DNA of 64,000 nucleotides from Dictyophora rubrovolvata. Taxonomy: Eukaryota; Basidiomycota; Agaricomycetes; Phallales; Phallaceae. Every line of letters begins with the position of its first letter. The stretch's first letter is position 1. The notes below the pieces were generated by a model. It did no database searches. It was not told the DNA's origin and saw only the letters and a program-made list of their open reading frames with translations. The stretch is taken from NCBI GenBank assembly GCA_029959195.1, contig CP114119.1, positions 2,108,001 to 2,172,000 of the forward strand. The letters are read 5' to 3'. Positions 1 through 10,195 of this stretch are shown here, piece by piece. The position numbers and the translations under genes are program-made.

Positions 1-160
1 TGCGTTTCTGGAGTAGCTGGGACTGACGCCGAAGTCCATGTTGGCGAAGTTTTGAATGGAGCATAAACTTGAAGCATCCATTGGATTTGTGTTTCGGCGT
101 TCAGTAATTCATGATTTGCATAAACAGTTCGAACGACCGATAGCACCGACGTCGTTAATC
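1..160 (-). pseudogene. HD1-like C-terminal fragment or left-edge partial coding sequence
   Basis: Read on the minus strand, positions 1-47 encode SPTWTSASVPATPET. This resembles a stretch near the C-terminus of both complete HD1 proteins in the window (SPTCTSTSIPPTPAT and SPTCASTSVPPTPAT). At the DNA level about 36 of 47 bases match HD1b around 7930-7980. An open frame continues upstream to about 150, but it does not resemble HD1 and no homeodomain lies between here and the HD2 stop at 487. The reading frame runs off the left edge. It may be a relic of a further HD1 copy, or the start of another gene with a chance match. The DNA similarity is seen directly; its meaning is inferred. Confidence 0.35.
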
Positions 161-486
161 CAATTGACCTGCGATTTCAAAAGATGTTTTGCGTGACTGA
201 GCCTTGAAATTGAAAATCTACCCTCTCCATCAACAGACAGTTTCGAATTGTAACGTGTAAGAGTCATAACTATACATAGTTTATACATTGTTTTCAAAAA
301 TAAAATACATATCTTTATAATCCAACATACACGAGATTGAGATGCGAGACCTTGGTATGGTATAATGCTTGAAGATCGGATATTGAAGCCAACGAAAATG
401 ATAAGTCACCCAGCCAAAAATGGAAAGGATAATGATGAATAAGGTAAATAGGAAATTGAGTTGCCGGTCATTTGGGTTGGCTGCAA

Positions 487-2077
487 TTACGGACTCCATA
501 GACCTAGATCCAGTCCGATGGTGGATGCTTCTCCATAGTGATTGAGCGCGTCCACTCCACTTTTGTTTCCCCGAGGGATGTGAAGGAACGTTTCAGGCAC
601 CGGACGTTCGAGCAAGCACCGATCCTCAGCCTCGTGTTTGCCATACTCAAAGGTGGAAAAATTGGGTGAAAGCGGGAGTGGAAGACAAATCTCAATCGAA
701 TCAGGAGAAGAGGCGACAGTTGAGTATGAGGAGGCGTGAGATGAAGGCGATAGTGGTGGTTCATCCGTCGATTCGGAGAGGCAAGTGAGAGATGGAGATG
801 GGTGTGACATAGGAGAGAGAAATATGCCGGTTCGAATACGTTTCGGAAGGGATTTCATAGGCCTCGTGCTGGGAGATATGGACGGTGTTATATTTATTGA
901 CTCCAAATTTGATGATATGTCGCCGACTCGGAGATCGCGTTCACTAGCTCTGGGACGTTTTAATCCTCGGCGTCTTGGCCATAAGGAAGAATCGAGTTGG
1001 ACGTCAAAAGGATCAGAAGTTGGTGCAGATGGTACATAGGGAGCAGGAAAGGGTGAATGAGAACTGTTTATTAGGGTATCAGTGATTGCTTCCGACGAAG
1101 CATCGTCACTCGAGGAACTCTCGGTCTTCATTATCTAAGAGACACATTGAGAACGTTGATATAGACGTTGCAAACACGTGTACAACCACTAACCTTTTCA
1201 TAGTTGACGTCGTCATCATGACTGTAGTCAAAGGTGAGGTCGATGATGTCTGCCGAGTCTAGCGGTCGATCGACAGTTAAGACGTTTTCCTTGTCAATGT
1301 CATCTTCGTGATAAAATGGCCATTTGACCATCGGGCTTGTACATCCAAGGGCTTGGATTTCATCCCTTGAAGTCTGCAATATTGATGCACGAGAGTGCTT
1401 ACCGCTTCGACAGCGGCGATTTTGGAACTAACGTGTACGGTCAACATCAATAAATGAATAAAAATTATTTCACTTGCCCAAACGGAAATTTGACGATACG
1501 ACATCCCAGATACACGTGCTAGGTGCTTCTTATCTTCACGACTTGGAAATCGATCTTTTGAAAAGGCAAATTCAAACAAAGGAAGATATTCCTACTCCAA
1601 TTGAATAATTCGAACGACTCCCAAGTATACAGCACGTACCGATTTAAACCTTTTTCTGCTTTTCATATCACCGGTGCTGCTTCCCAGTGATACAACTGAT
1701 GACGACCTGTGTGACGCGGCGTGGCGTGAGGCAAGCTCACAAGCTTCTTGTGACCAGACAGAGAGCAGTGAAAGATATTTCTGCTTGTAGGTCTCGTATA
1801 AATCGTTCTGAAGAGTAGCAAAGGATTCTGCATTCCCCCATGGAGAGAGTTTCGACAGTAATTCAGAAATTGTTCCTGTCGAGTGAGCTTTTAATTCAAT
1901 GGCTCGACGAATGTACACTGCCGAAACGCGTTCAGCGATTTTCTCTGGAATGCTTTGGCTTATAAGAGCTTGCGTCAGCGGCTCTGGAAGGGGGAACAAA
2001 TAATCAATGTCCTTCGATATTTTTGGGTGCTGTAGAAAAGTGTCAGTATGAATGGTTGGACCTTGGGATATGGGCAT
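487..2077 (-). CDS. HD2: HD2-class homeodomain mating-type transcription factor
   Basis: This is the HD2 partner of the A mating-type locus; HD2 proteins pair with HD1 proteins from a compatible mate to drive the dikaryon programme in the nucleus. Exons read complement(487..1134, 1194..1427, 1478..1591, 1640..2077), giving about 477 residues. The homeodomain lies near residues 139-193, with helix 3 ending in WFQNRR, the classical HD2 form. The splice between W and F uses a GC donor (gcaagt). A GT-AG intron that could be drawn at 1402-1374 is not needed, because the frame stays open. The C-terminal half is rich in Ser and Pro, with basic clusters such as RRRGLKRPR that suit nuclear import. The start is the first ATG in the open frame. 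The frame is open further upstream without an ATG, so a small upstream exon is possible. The family call is firm; the start is less so. Confidence 0.92.
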
Positions 2078-3206
2078 GGCGAATGCAAGTATGTGTGTAG
2101 TGAAGGCAAGAGAAGAAATTCGGATATTATCCAACGGAGTTTGAAAAGAATGGCATTGTTGACAACTTAGGCAATAATTTTCCAAGATTTCTTCTATTGT
2201 GTTTTCAGCGCCTCTTACGAAGCAAACTAACGTGACCGTACGCGCCTAGGAAATATTCGCGAACAGCAAGATTAAACTTTTTTTAAGGAAAAGTGCATGC
2301 AAAGTTCAATGTAAATAATGAGGAAGTCTTTTATGGGAATATAACAAAGAAGGGAAGGAAGTTTTGAAGCAACCACAAGTGAAGCGTTTAAATTTCAGAC
2401 CGCCTATTTTTGGAGCTCTTGACACCAAGTACAAGCTGGTACAAGACCCTGTACTTACAGGGAACCTCCTCCGGCTAGAGATCAAGGACTTCAAACACTA
2501 AAATCATGAAAATGTGAGATTTTGACTCAAGTGGTCTAAATTTCCCAAGAGAAGCTTTAGCTGAATAACTTATTCACCTTCTTGCGACGGGAAAAAAACA
2601 AGAGCCCACAGGGGATCGAACTTAAGACAGTCTGAAAGAGATAATTTCACACATCCCACTGATTTACCAGACCACACCGTTAACGTGATCTGCCGTCCAT
2701 ATAACGTATAATTAGAGGGTGATCGAAAAGAGCCTCGGATGCGTCTCATTGGTTGACGACATGCGCGGAAATTTGGTTACTCGATTTAGTATCGAGCGCC
2801 TAAACTAGATCTAGACAGCTGGAAATACTTTGTAGGGACAGTATCCTAATCTTTGATGGTATTCAGGCGCATTTACATCATTCCCAAAATATACAAAAAG
2901 CAGCTGGAGATGCGTTTAATTCAATGAGCGCAGGACAAACCGAGCGCGTTCCCTACGATATGTATTTTATACTATTGATACATTAATGAAATAATGATAC
3001 ATTGGGGGTATAGAGTATATGGGTAAATTAACCGAAATTTTAACTAGGTTGTAAATGAAATTAGTGACGGACGTCAGGTATCTGCAAGCACATTGAATGT
3101 CAGCAACGTCAACAGCAAAGCGAGGGCACAAAAGCAAATGAAAACAGTGTTCGAAGGATCAAGTAATTTGGCAAACTCACAAAACGACAATCAGCATCTG
3201 AACATG
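2078..3206. other. Intergenic DNA between HD2 and HD1a
   Basis: About 1.1 kb separates the HD2 start from the HD1a stop. Apart from a tRNA-like relic at about 2590-2700, I see no gene in it. It must hold the HD2 promoter (right of 2077) and the HD1a 3' end. The short open frame at 2306-2494 has no supporting features. Confidence 0.6.
2590..2700 (-). repeat. tRNA-derived relic, SINE-like
   Basis: On the minus strand there is an A-box-like run (TGGTCTGGTAAATCAGTGG) followed about 35 bases later by a B-box-like run (AGTTCGATCCC), then CTGTGGGC and a T-rich stretch. This is the internal promoter layout of tRNA genes and of tRNA-derived SINEs. The two acceptor-stem halves do not pair well, so a working tRNA is unlikely. 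It sits between HD2 and HD1a. Confidence 0.3.
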
Positions 3207-5611
3207 TTACTCTTTCTCTAATTCTTCTAGCTCTCTTTCGAGCGCAGCCTTCTTTTCCTCGAGTTCACGCCGTTTATACTCCTTTCGTAAAGCCTTTTCA
3301 ACCATCGCTAAATCTTGTCCGGTCAGATCAAGGCTTGCTTCCTTCTTATTATCCAATACCGACAGCACACCGTCGGGCAACGGCGCAACGTCCTGCGTTG
3401 CTGGTGTTGGTGGAATCGACGTTGAAGTACATGTCGGCGATACGGACGCCAATCGTGATGTTTCGAAAGAATTGTTAGAGATTGATACTGATATTGGCAT
3501 TTGAGGTAGAGGTTGCATCGAGTAATTGAACTCGAAACCGTCCGACGTTTGCATTGGAGTTGGGCTGGACATTAGGTCACTCAAATCAAGAGTGTGGCCT
3601 CCAACGACATCCGCTGTCCCGGGTAACGAAATTTCGGTTTGCGGCCACAGACTTGTTAAACTGAATGATGATGAGCCAACGTCAACCTGGAGATCTGGTA
3701 TTGAGTGTGAAGCTAGCAGTTGCTCGAGTGCATAGGGCGATTGTGCCGTGGGTGAATCGGAACCGGATTGAGGGCTTTCGATGCAGGAATCGACGCCCGT
3801 GGGCGATGATGTTAGCGAGTTAACTGCTGCCATTTCGGACGCTACATCATTGGAAGTAATCATCTGGAATAATTCCGAAAAGTCAGACAATGCATTCTCG
3901 CTGCCAGTAATGGATTCGACGTTCATTCCCAGTCCTCCTGTGAGGTCAAAGGAATCGAGTGGGTTGGACCAGTCAAAAACGCCTACTTCAAGCGGAACTG
4001 AAGTATCCGGTGGTGTAATTTCCACAGGCTGTGGTTCTTCACTTCCTAACGTAAGTAGCGAATCGAAATCCACAAGCGAAAAATTCGATCGCCGATGACT
4101 TGGTACGGTTAAGGTTGAAGAAGAGGTCATAAAATCGGGGACTGGTCCAGCATTGGGAGAAGCGGTATTTTGCGTAATCTGAGTGAAATCTGAGCGGATA
4201 CGTTTGGCTGTTGGGGTTGTATCAACGTCGAGGCTCGCGTCATATGATCGTTTCTGACCACGGGTGGGTATAATGGGAGGATCGGTAGAGGAAGACATCT
4301 TGAAATTAAACGAGTCATCAAATGGGAAGGGCAACTCAAAAGCTGCGGTGGAGGATGAAACAGAGGTATCGGCATTAGACCTAAGTAATAGAAATCAGGA
4401 GAGCTTCCTATGGTGTTTTTATCGGCGTACCTTAATCGTTTGCGAGGCCGCTCTTCATCTCCACTATCAGACCATGATAACGAAGGAACGCGACTATCAG
4501 AGAAGTCTGAGGCAAAAGAGGATGCTGGAGAAGAGCCTCTAAGACGGAGTAAATCTTTATCTGCGAGCAAACTCTTGCGTTTGCCGTCGAAAACGGATTT
4601 TGATTCAAACGCATATTCGTCATCTTCAATAGTACTCCCCGAGGAGGTGAAAGAAGATAGAGAAGCGGTACGACTCAAACTATTTTGACTATCCTGATCT
4701 CGTTGTATCCTTCGTGGAGTTTTATCGACCTTGCATAAAGTCTCGGCCTGGTTCTTCTTTTTTACTTGCCGATTCTTCAAATCACCCTCGCGATGTTTTT
4801 GGGATGAAATGGTGTCGACTAGTTGATCCAAGTCCTCAATCCATGCGCTCGTCCGTGTCTTCTTCTCGTACATTGTCTCGACATTCTTCTTCATTTCCAT
4901 GAACTCGGCAACAATTTGAGGATCAACAGGTCGGTTAGGATCTTCTTTAACGAAAATTCTTTTGGAAATGTCAATCATTTCCTCGCGATTTCCTTTGCAC
5001 CGGTTTTTGAGGATTTCAGCCCAGCCACACCGTCTGCGCGCGTTGGTAAACCAATTCGAGACGCTGGTGAGCGTAACGCAAGAACTACTGCTCATGTCAA
5101 CAATAGCTTGTTTTTCTTCACGAGATGGATAGGGACTGTGGATATTTGCGACGAGGTACCTATAGGCGTGTTCGATGAATTCGGGTAGAGGACCAGGATC
5201 CGATATGGGATCTGTGTCAGGTGCCGACATTGTATCTGATGAAGAAATACCGACGGGAGATGATTTTGGGTGTCGACGCAGTTGAAGTGACGGCTTTGAA
5301 GGGCGTGTGGGGTCTGAAAGAGGGCTATACTCATCCTCGTCTCCCAACACTGTTTCAAAATCTACTAAAACGGTAGAGGAGAACGAAGCGGTAGCATTAT
5401 CCAGTTCCATGAAACCTTCAGTCATCACCCTGATATTACCCATGGCAAACGCAATCATGTTGAAGGTATTGTCCCTGTGAATGTCATGGCTCTGTGCTTC
5501 CTGTTGACAACGGTTGAAATCGCGTTTGAAGGTTGTCCACGAATTGGAACGAGTAGCTTCTATAAACCTTCGCTGGAGGAGAAATTCTTTTTGCTTTTCG
5601 TTGGCGGGCAT
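3207..5611 (-). CDS. HD1: HD1-class homeodomain mating-type transcription factor, copy a
   Basis: This nuclear regulator should form heterodimers with an HD2 protein. Exons are complement(3207..4380, 4431..5611), about 784 residues; the 50-bp intron falls in the basic run RKRLR. Residues 1-140 are the variable N-terminus that sets partner choice in this family. A TALE-type homeodomain spans about 141-196 and ends in WFTNARRR. A bipartite basic signal (KRSYDASLD...AKRIR) follows, then a long acidic, Ser/Thr-rich probable activation region. The C-terminus is a charged helix (YKRRELEEKKAALERELEEL). It is divergent from HD1b, 157 bp away. The segment 4622-5110 is nearly identical to HD1b, whereas the N-terminus is unrelated to it. 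It lies on the same strand as HD2, unlike the usual divergent HD1/HD2 pair. Confidence 0.95.
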
Positions 5612-5768
5612 TGGGGGTATAGAATATAGTGATGATTGTAGACGGTGAAGTCCCTGTGAACAATGGACTGGCAGTATTTCTTTTATGCTGAAGTAAGCAA
5701 GTCCAGGCGCCCGCTTCCCCCACTACCACAACTACCATAGCTGCTAAAGCTCCCTTCGAAAGTCGACG
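5612..5768. promoter_or_regulatory. Shared bidirectional promoter of HD1a and HD1b
   Basis: Only 157 bp lie between the two HD1 start codons, so both promoters and both 5' leaders must fit here. The left part is AT-rich (around 5615-5640) and the middle is pyrimidine-rich on the plus strand (around 5710-5730). No HD-heterodimer site of the GATG-N9-ACA type was found by eye. Confidence 0.6.
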
Positions 5769-8185
5769 ATGGCACTTGTTGAACTACCCCCAAATTCCGA
5801 TTTTCTTGCCAAAGCTTTACACATAGAAGCTGAGATTCTCAATGCGTCTTCGCAGCATGACTTAGACGACGTTCGTAGTCAATGGCTAATTATCGAACAA
5901 CAACTTCAACTTGCCTTGAAAGGCGGAAAATTCCCATTGCTGATGAAGAACCAAATGTCCTGTATCTCACAAAGGATTCATCTTCTCTTTCAAAATTTCT
6001 CCGATATTCTGTCCAAAACTCTGGATTTGGAGCCAAACTACCTCGAGGTCCTCGATGACCTAAACCTTACGCGGGACCCGAGATCCTCTAATTCTTGGTC
6101 CCCCAAACCCTTCCTTCAATCGTTAGGACATCCCAAATCTTTGCCGATGATACCTCCACAAGATCTTGATTCCGCGTATGATCCGACACCTTTACCCGAG
6201 TTCATTGAACATGCCTATAGATATTTCGTCGCGAATATTTACAATCCCTATCCATCCCGAGAAGAGAAACAAGCTATTGTTGACATGAGCAGTAGTTCTT
6301 GCGTCACACTCACCAGCGTCTCGAATTGGTTTACCAACGCGCGCAGACGGTGTGGCTGGGCTGAAATCCTCAAAAACCGGTGCAAAGGAAATCGCGAGGA
6401 AATGATTGACATTTCCAAAAGAATTTTCGTTAAAGAAGATCCTAACCGACCTGTTGATCCTCAAATTGTTGCCGAGTTCATGGAAATGAAGAAGAATGTC
6501 GAGACAATGTACGAGAAGAAGACACGGACGAGCGCATGGATTGAGGACTTGGATCAACTAGTCGACACCATTTCATCCCAAAAACATCGCGAGGGTGATT
6601 TGAAGAATCGGCAAGTAAAAAAGAAGAACCAGGCCGAGATTTTATGCAAGGTCGATAAAACTCCACGAAGGATACAACGAGATCAGGATAGTCAAAATAG
6701 TTTGAGTCGTACCGCTTCTCTATCTTCTTTCACCTCCTCGGGGAGTACTATTGAAGATGATGAATATGCGTTCGAATCGAAACCTCTTTTCAATGGCAAA
6801 CGCAAGAGTTTGCTTGAGGATCACAGTTTGCTCCATCTCAGAGGCTCTTCTCCGGCCTCGTCTTTATCATCCTTCTCTTTTGTCTCGGACCTCTCTAATA
6901 GTCGCGTTCCTTCGTTATCATGGTCTGATAGTGGAGATGAAGAACGACCTCATAAACGACCAAGGTATGTCAACAACAACACTATAAGTTCTTTTGATCT
7001 CGATTGCTTAGGTCTAATGCTGATACCTCTGTTTCATCCTCCCCGGTACCTTCTGAACTGGCATTCCCACTTGATGATTCGCTCCAGTTCAACCCATCTT
7101 CCCCCACCAATCCCCTTATTATACCCACCCGTGGTCAGAAACGATCATATGACACAAGCCTCGACATTGATGCAACTCCAATAGCTAAACGTATCCGTTC
7201 TGATTTCACTCAAATTGCACAAGATATTGATACCGCTTCCCCCAATACCGGACCAGTCTCCGATTTTATGTCCTCCTCAATAGCATCAAGTCATCGGCGA
7301 TCGAGTTTTCCGCTTGTAGATTTCGATTCGCTGCTTACATTAGGAACTGAAGAGCCACAGCCTGTGGAAATTGCACCGCCGGATACCTCAATTCCGCTTG
7401 AAGTAGACGTTTTTGACTGGTCCAATCCACTGGATTCCTTCGATTTCACAGGACTGGGAATGAACGTCGAATCCATTACTGGCAGCCAGAATGCATTGTC
7501 TGACTTTTCGGGATTATTTCAGATGATTACTTCTACTGATGTAGCGTCCGAAATGGCAGCAGATAACTCGATAACATCATCATCGCCAGATAAGACGGGC
7601 GTCGATGTTGGCATCGAAAATCCCCAAACTGGCTCCGATTCACTCTATGCACTTGAGCACCCATCACCCTCACATTCAATACCAGATCTCCAGGTTGACT
7701 TATCATCATTCAATTTGACAAGTCTATGGCCGCAAAGTGAAATTTCATTCCCCGGGACAGCGGATGTCCACACTCTCGATTTGAATGGCCTAATATCCAG
7801 CCCAATTCCAATGCAAACATTGGACAGTTTCGAGTTCGATTACTCGACGCAACCTCCGGGTCAAATGCCACAATCAGTACCAATCTTAAACAATCACAAT
7901 CCTGCCGAAACATCGCGATTGGCGTCCGTATCTCCGACATGTGCTTCGACGTCGGTTCCACCGACACCAGCAACGCAGGACGTTGCGCCGTTGCCCGACG
8001 GTGTGCTGTTAGCATCGGATAAAAAGAAGGATGTAAACATTGATCTCACTGGACAAGATTTAGCGATGGTCGAAAAGGCTTTACGAAAGGAGTATAAACG
8101 GCGTGAACTCGAGGAAAAGAAGGCCGCGCTAGAAAGGGAACGTGCGAGATTAGAAGAATTAGAGAGGGAATTGGAAGATGATTAG
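5769..8185 (+). CDS. HD1: HD1-class homeodomain mating-type transcription factor, copy b
   Basis: This is the second HD1 protein, about 789 residues from exons 5769..6964 and 7012..8185, with the same intron position as HD1a (47 bp, in KRPR). Its N-terminal 140 residues are unrelated to HD1a and are predicted to be helical. The homeodomain occupies the same residues, about 141-196, and ends in WFTNARRR. The basic signal, acidic Ser-rich region and C-terminal charged helix (REKKA-type repeats ending LEELERELEDD) are shared with copy a but differ at roughly a fifth to a quarter of positions. By contrast, 6270-6760 differs from HD1a at only about three bases. The gene is transcribed away from HD2, so HD2 and HD1b keep the classical divergent orientation with HD1a lying between them. 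Confidence 0.95.
6270..6760 (+). repeat. Inverted near-identical tract shared with 4622-5110 (gene conversion)
   Basis: About 490 bp from homeodomain helix 2 to past the linker match the reverse complement of 4622-5110 with about three differences by eye. Just outside, for example the codons for the first half of the homeodomain, there are many silent changes. Such an abrupt step from diverged to near-identical sequence is the mark of recent gene conversion between inverted copies. Confidence 0.85.
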
Positions 8186-8490
8186 ATGTTGATAAATCTT
8201 TGGTTGGTATTTCCATTCAAGTGTCAAACATTATGCTGATGTATGTATGTTCAGATTGTTTTGTTTTGCTTTCATGTTTTCGTTCTGCTATTCACATTGC
8301 TATTCCTGATCAATCATCATACGTATCTAACCTACCACCTAATCTATTGTGCAGGCTATGGACATCTCTGATCTTCACGTGTTTTTCACACACATACGTT
8401 ATACCCCAGCATGTATTATCATTATTCATGTGATGTATTAATAGAAAAATGCATAACAAGGTTAAAAACCAGAGTCTGTGCGTGCTCATA
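8186..8490. other. HD1b 3' flank
   Basis: About 300 bp of AT-rich sequence between the HD1b stop and the Tc1 element. It probably holds the HD1b 3' untranslated region. I see no gene. The string tcaaacattatg near 8225 resembles tcaaacataatg just after the HD1 relic at 20069. Confidence 0.5.
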
Positions 8491-10079
8491 CAGTGACGCG
8501 CAAAACCGTACATGCATTCGTCACATCTGAAATGTATCTTAAACATCTTTATCAATAAAATAGTAATAATCCTGAAAATATTTGAGTGTATACCTGAATA
8601 TGTTGGGAATGGGTTTGCTTAAGGGAACTTGTGCTCAGTGTCGCCCGTTCGTCCATGGTATATAAATGTGTTGGATGATATCACATGTACAGTTTTGCAC
8701 GTGGTGAAGGATGGAAAGTAAAATAAGGTTTGCATCGTTTTTTTGCGTATAAGGTTTGGGTCATGTGACTATATACAAGTAGATATATATTATTAGGAAC
8801 TTTTGAGGCAGAAATCAGCAAGAAATTGAGCATGGTCAAGCTTCCCCAGGAAAGGATAGATAGTGTCCTCCTCCTCCTCGATTTGGGGGCATCGGTCAGG
8901 AAAATAGTCCAAACCATTAATGTTAGTCAGGGGACAGTGACTAATATTAGAAAAGAATATCGAAATGACTTGCCCCGAGCAGCTGGAGGCCGTCCCCGAT
9001 CACTTTCTCCTCATGATATCCGGCATGCAATCCGTTATCTCACCTCTGGACAGGCAACTACGGCAGTAGATGTCCAAAAAATTTTACAATCATCGAGTGA
9101 AGTGCCTTTCCATACTAGTACACTGCGGCAATGCCTGAAAAAGGAAGGTCTTAAGTCAACCACAAAGGTCAAACAGCCACTTCTTTCTGCCCGGCATAGG
9201 AGGGAGAGGCTTGACTGGGCTATTAAGCACCAATTTTGGACGATTGAGGACTGGAAACGGGTGGTGTGGTCTGATGAAACAAAAATAAATCATTTTGGGT
9301 GTGACAGACGCAAATGGGTTTGGAAACGGCCAGGGGAAGGCTTAAATGATCGAGTGGTTGACAAGACTGTGAAACATGGTGGTGGTAGTATCATGGTGTG
9401 GGGGTGTTTCTGTTGGGATGGGATAGGTCAGGCGGGCAAGATAGATGGAAGAATGGATGCAGATTTATACTGCAAAATATTGGAGCAATATCTGAGGGGA
9501 TCTCTAAAGAAACTCAGGAAAAAAGTCCGGGACATCCTCTTCCAGCAGGACAATGACCCAAAACACACCTCCAAAAAGGCCAAAAACTGGTTCGAAGACA
9601 ACAGGATTGAAGTTATGAAATGGCCTGCACAATCACCAGACATGAATCCGATAGAACACCTTTGGAGTATTGTAAAACGGCGGCTTGGTGAATATGACTG
9701 GGCCCCAACCAGCATACAAGAGCTCTCAGAAAGAGTTTCAAATGTTTGGTCTGGAATAGAAGTTGGAGTTTGTCAGAATTTGATTGAAAGTATGCCTAGA
9801 CGAGTAGAGGCACTTCTAAAAGCCAAAGGTGGCTACACAAAATACTAGATTTGTATATTCTCATAATGTGAGCAAAACTGTACACCTGAGCTTACCATGA
9901 AGTCAGGCTAATCTACTGTAAACAAGTGATTATTATTCTAGCAGATATTAATGAAATTTGTAGTCAATATATACAACTAATCACACAAATATTTTGACAA
10001 TTTATAAGAATTTATTGAGCTCTCTATTTAAGTTGCGCGCGAAATATTACATTTGCGTGTACAGTTTTGCGCGTCACTG
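8491..10079 (+). mobile_element. Tc1-type DNA transposon, complete with TIRs and TA duplication
   Basis: The element is 1589 bp and is bounded by terminal inverted repeats. The outer 26 bases (left end starts cagtgacgcgcaaaac) match at 24 positions. It is flanked by TA at 8489-8490 and 10080-10081, the target duplication expected for Tc1/mariner elements. It carries one intron-free transposase gene on the plus strand. Ends and coding region both look intact, which suggests a young insertion. It lies about 300 bp downstream of HD1b. Confidence 0.95.
8832..9848 (+). CDS. Tc1 family transposase (DD34E)
   Basis: This 338-residue protein catalyses cut-and-paste transposition of the surrounding element. 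Residues 5-45 form a paired-like helix-turn-helix DNA-binding region, followed by a GGRPRS hook-like motif near residue 52. The catalytic triad is D148 (VVWSDETK), D240 (FQQDNDPKH) and E275 (PIEHLW). Exactly 34 residues separate the second D and the E, which defines the DD34E Tc1 group. I chose the ATG at 8832 because the open frame upstream holds only a TTG. There are no internal stops or introns, and the length is normal for the family. It is probably functional, judged by sequence only. Confidence 0.95.
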   Translation: MVKLPQERIDSVLLLLDLGASVRKIVQTINVSQGTVTNIRKEYRNDLPRAAGGRPRSLSPHDIRHAIRYLTSGQATTAVDVQKILQSSSEVPFHTSTLRQCLKKEGLKSTTKVKQPLLSARHRRERLDWAIKHQFWTIEDWKRVVWSDETKINHFGCDRRKWVWKRPGEGLNDRVVDKTVKHGGGSIMVWGCFCWDGIGQAGKIDGRMDADLYCKILEQYLRGSLKKLRKKVRDILFQQDNDPKHTSKKAKNWFEDNRIEVMKWPAQSPDMNPIEHLWSIVKRRLGEYDWAPTSIQELSERVSNVWSGIEVGVCQNLIESMPRRVEALLKAKGGYTKY

Positions 10080-10139
10080 TATGTTCGGTAAGTATTCACC
10101 TCTGTTAGGCATCACGCAAGTGTAAGTATCATATAGAAT

Positions 10140-10195
10140 TCACCATAAAATCATTGAGGACTCGGGTGCAACTTGGCTTTGAGGGCCCATACTAA
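10140..10195 (-). pseudogene. Relic of the 3' end of the putative pore-membrane protein gene at 20350-21303
   Basis: On the minus strand, 30 bases starting CACCCGAGTCCTCAATGATT match the last codons of the gene ending at 20350 (CACCCGAATTCTCGATGATC). Twenty-three of 30 agree and all seven changes are transitions. A weaker match (CCAAGTTG against CCAATTGG) continues upstream. It lies downstream of HD1b on the opposite strand, the same layout as the decayed HD1 fragment and that gene at about 20 kb. Confidence 0.45.

Noticed and set aside
1374-1402. Extra GT-AG intron in HD2 just after WFQNRRCRS
   Set aside because: Removing it leads at once to a stop codon, whereas reading through keeps the frame open into RDEIQALG.
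4264-5188. Plus-strand open frames opposite HD1a
   Set aside because: They are antisense shadows of the HD1a coding sequence; the same false frames appear opposite HD1b.
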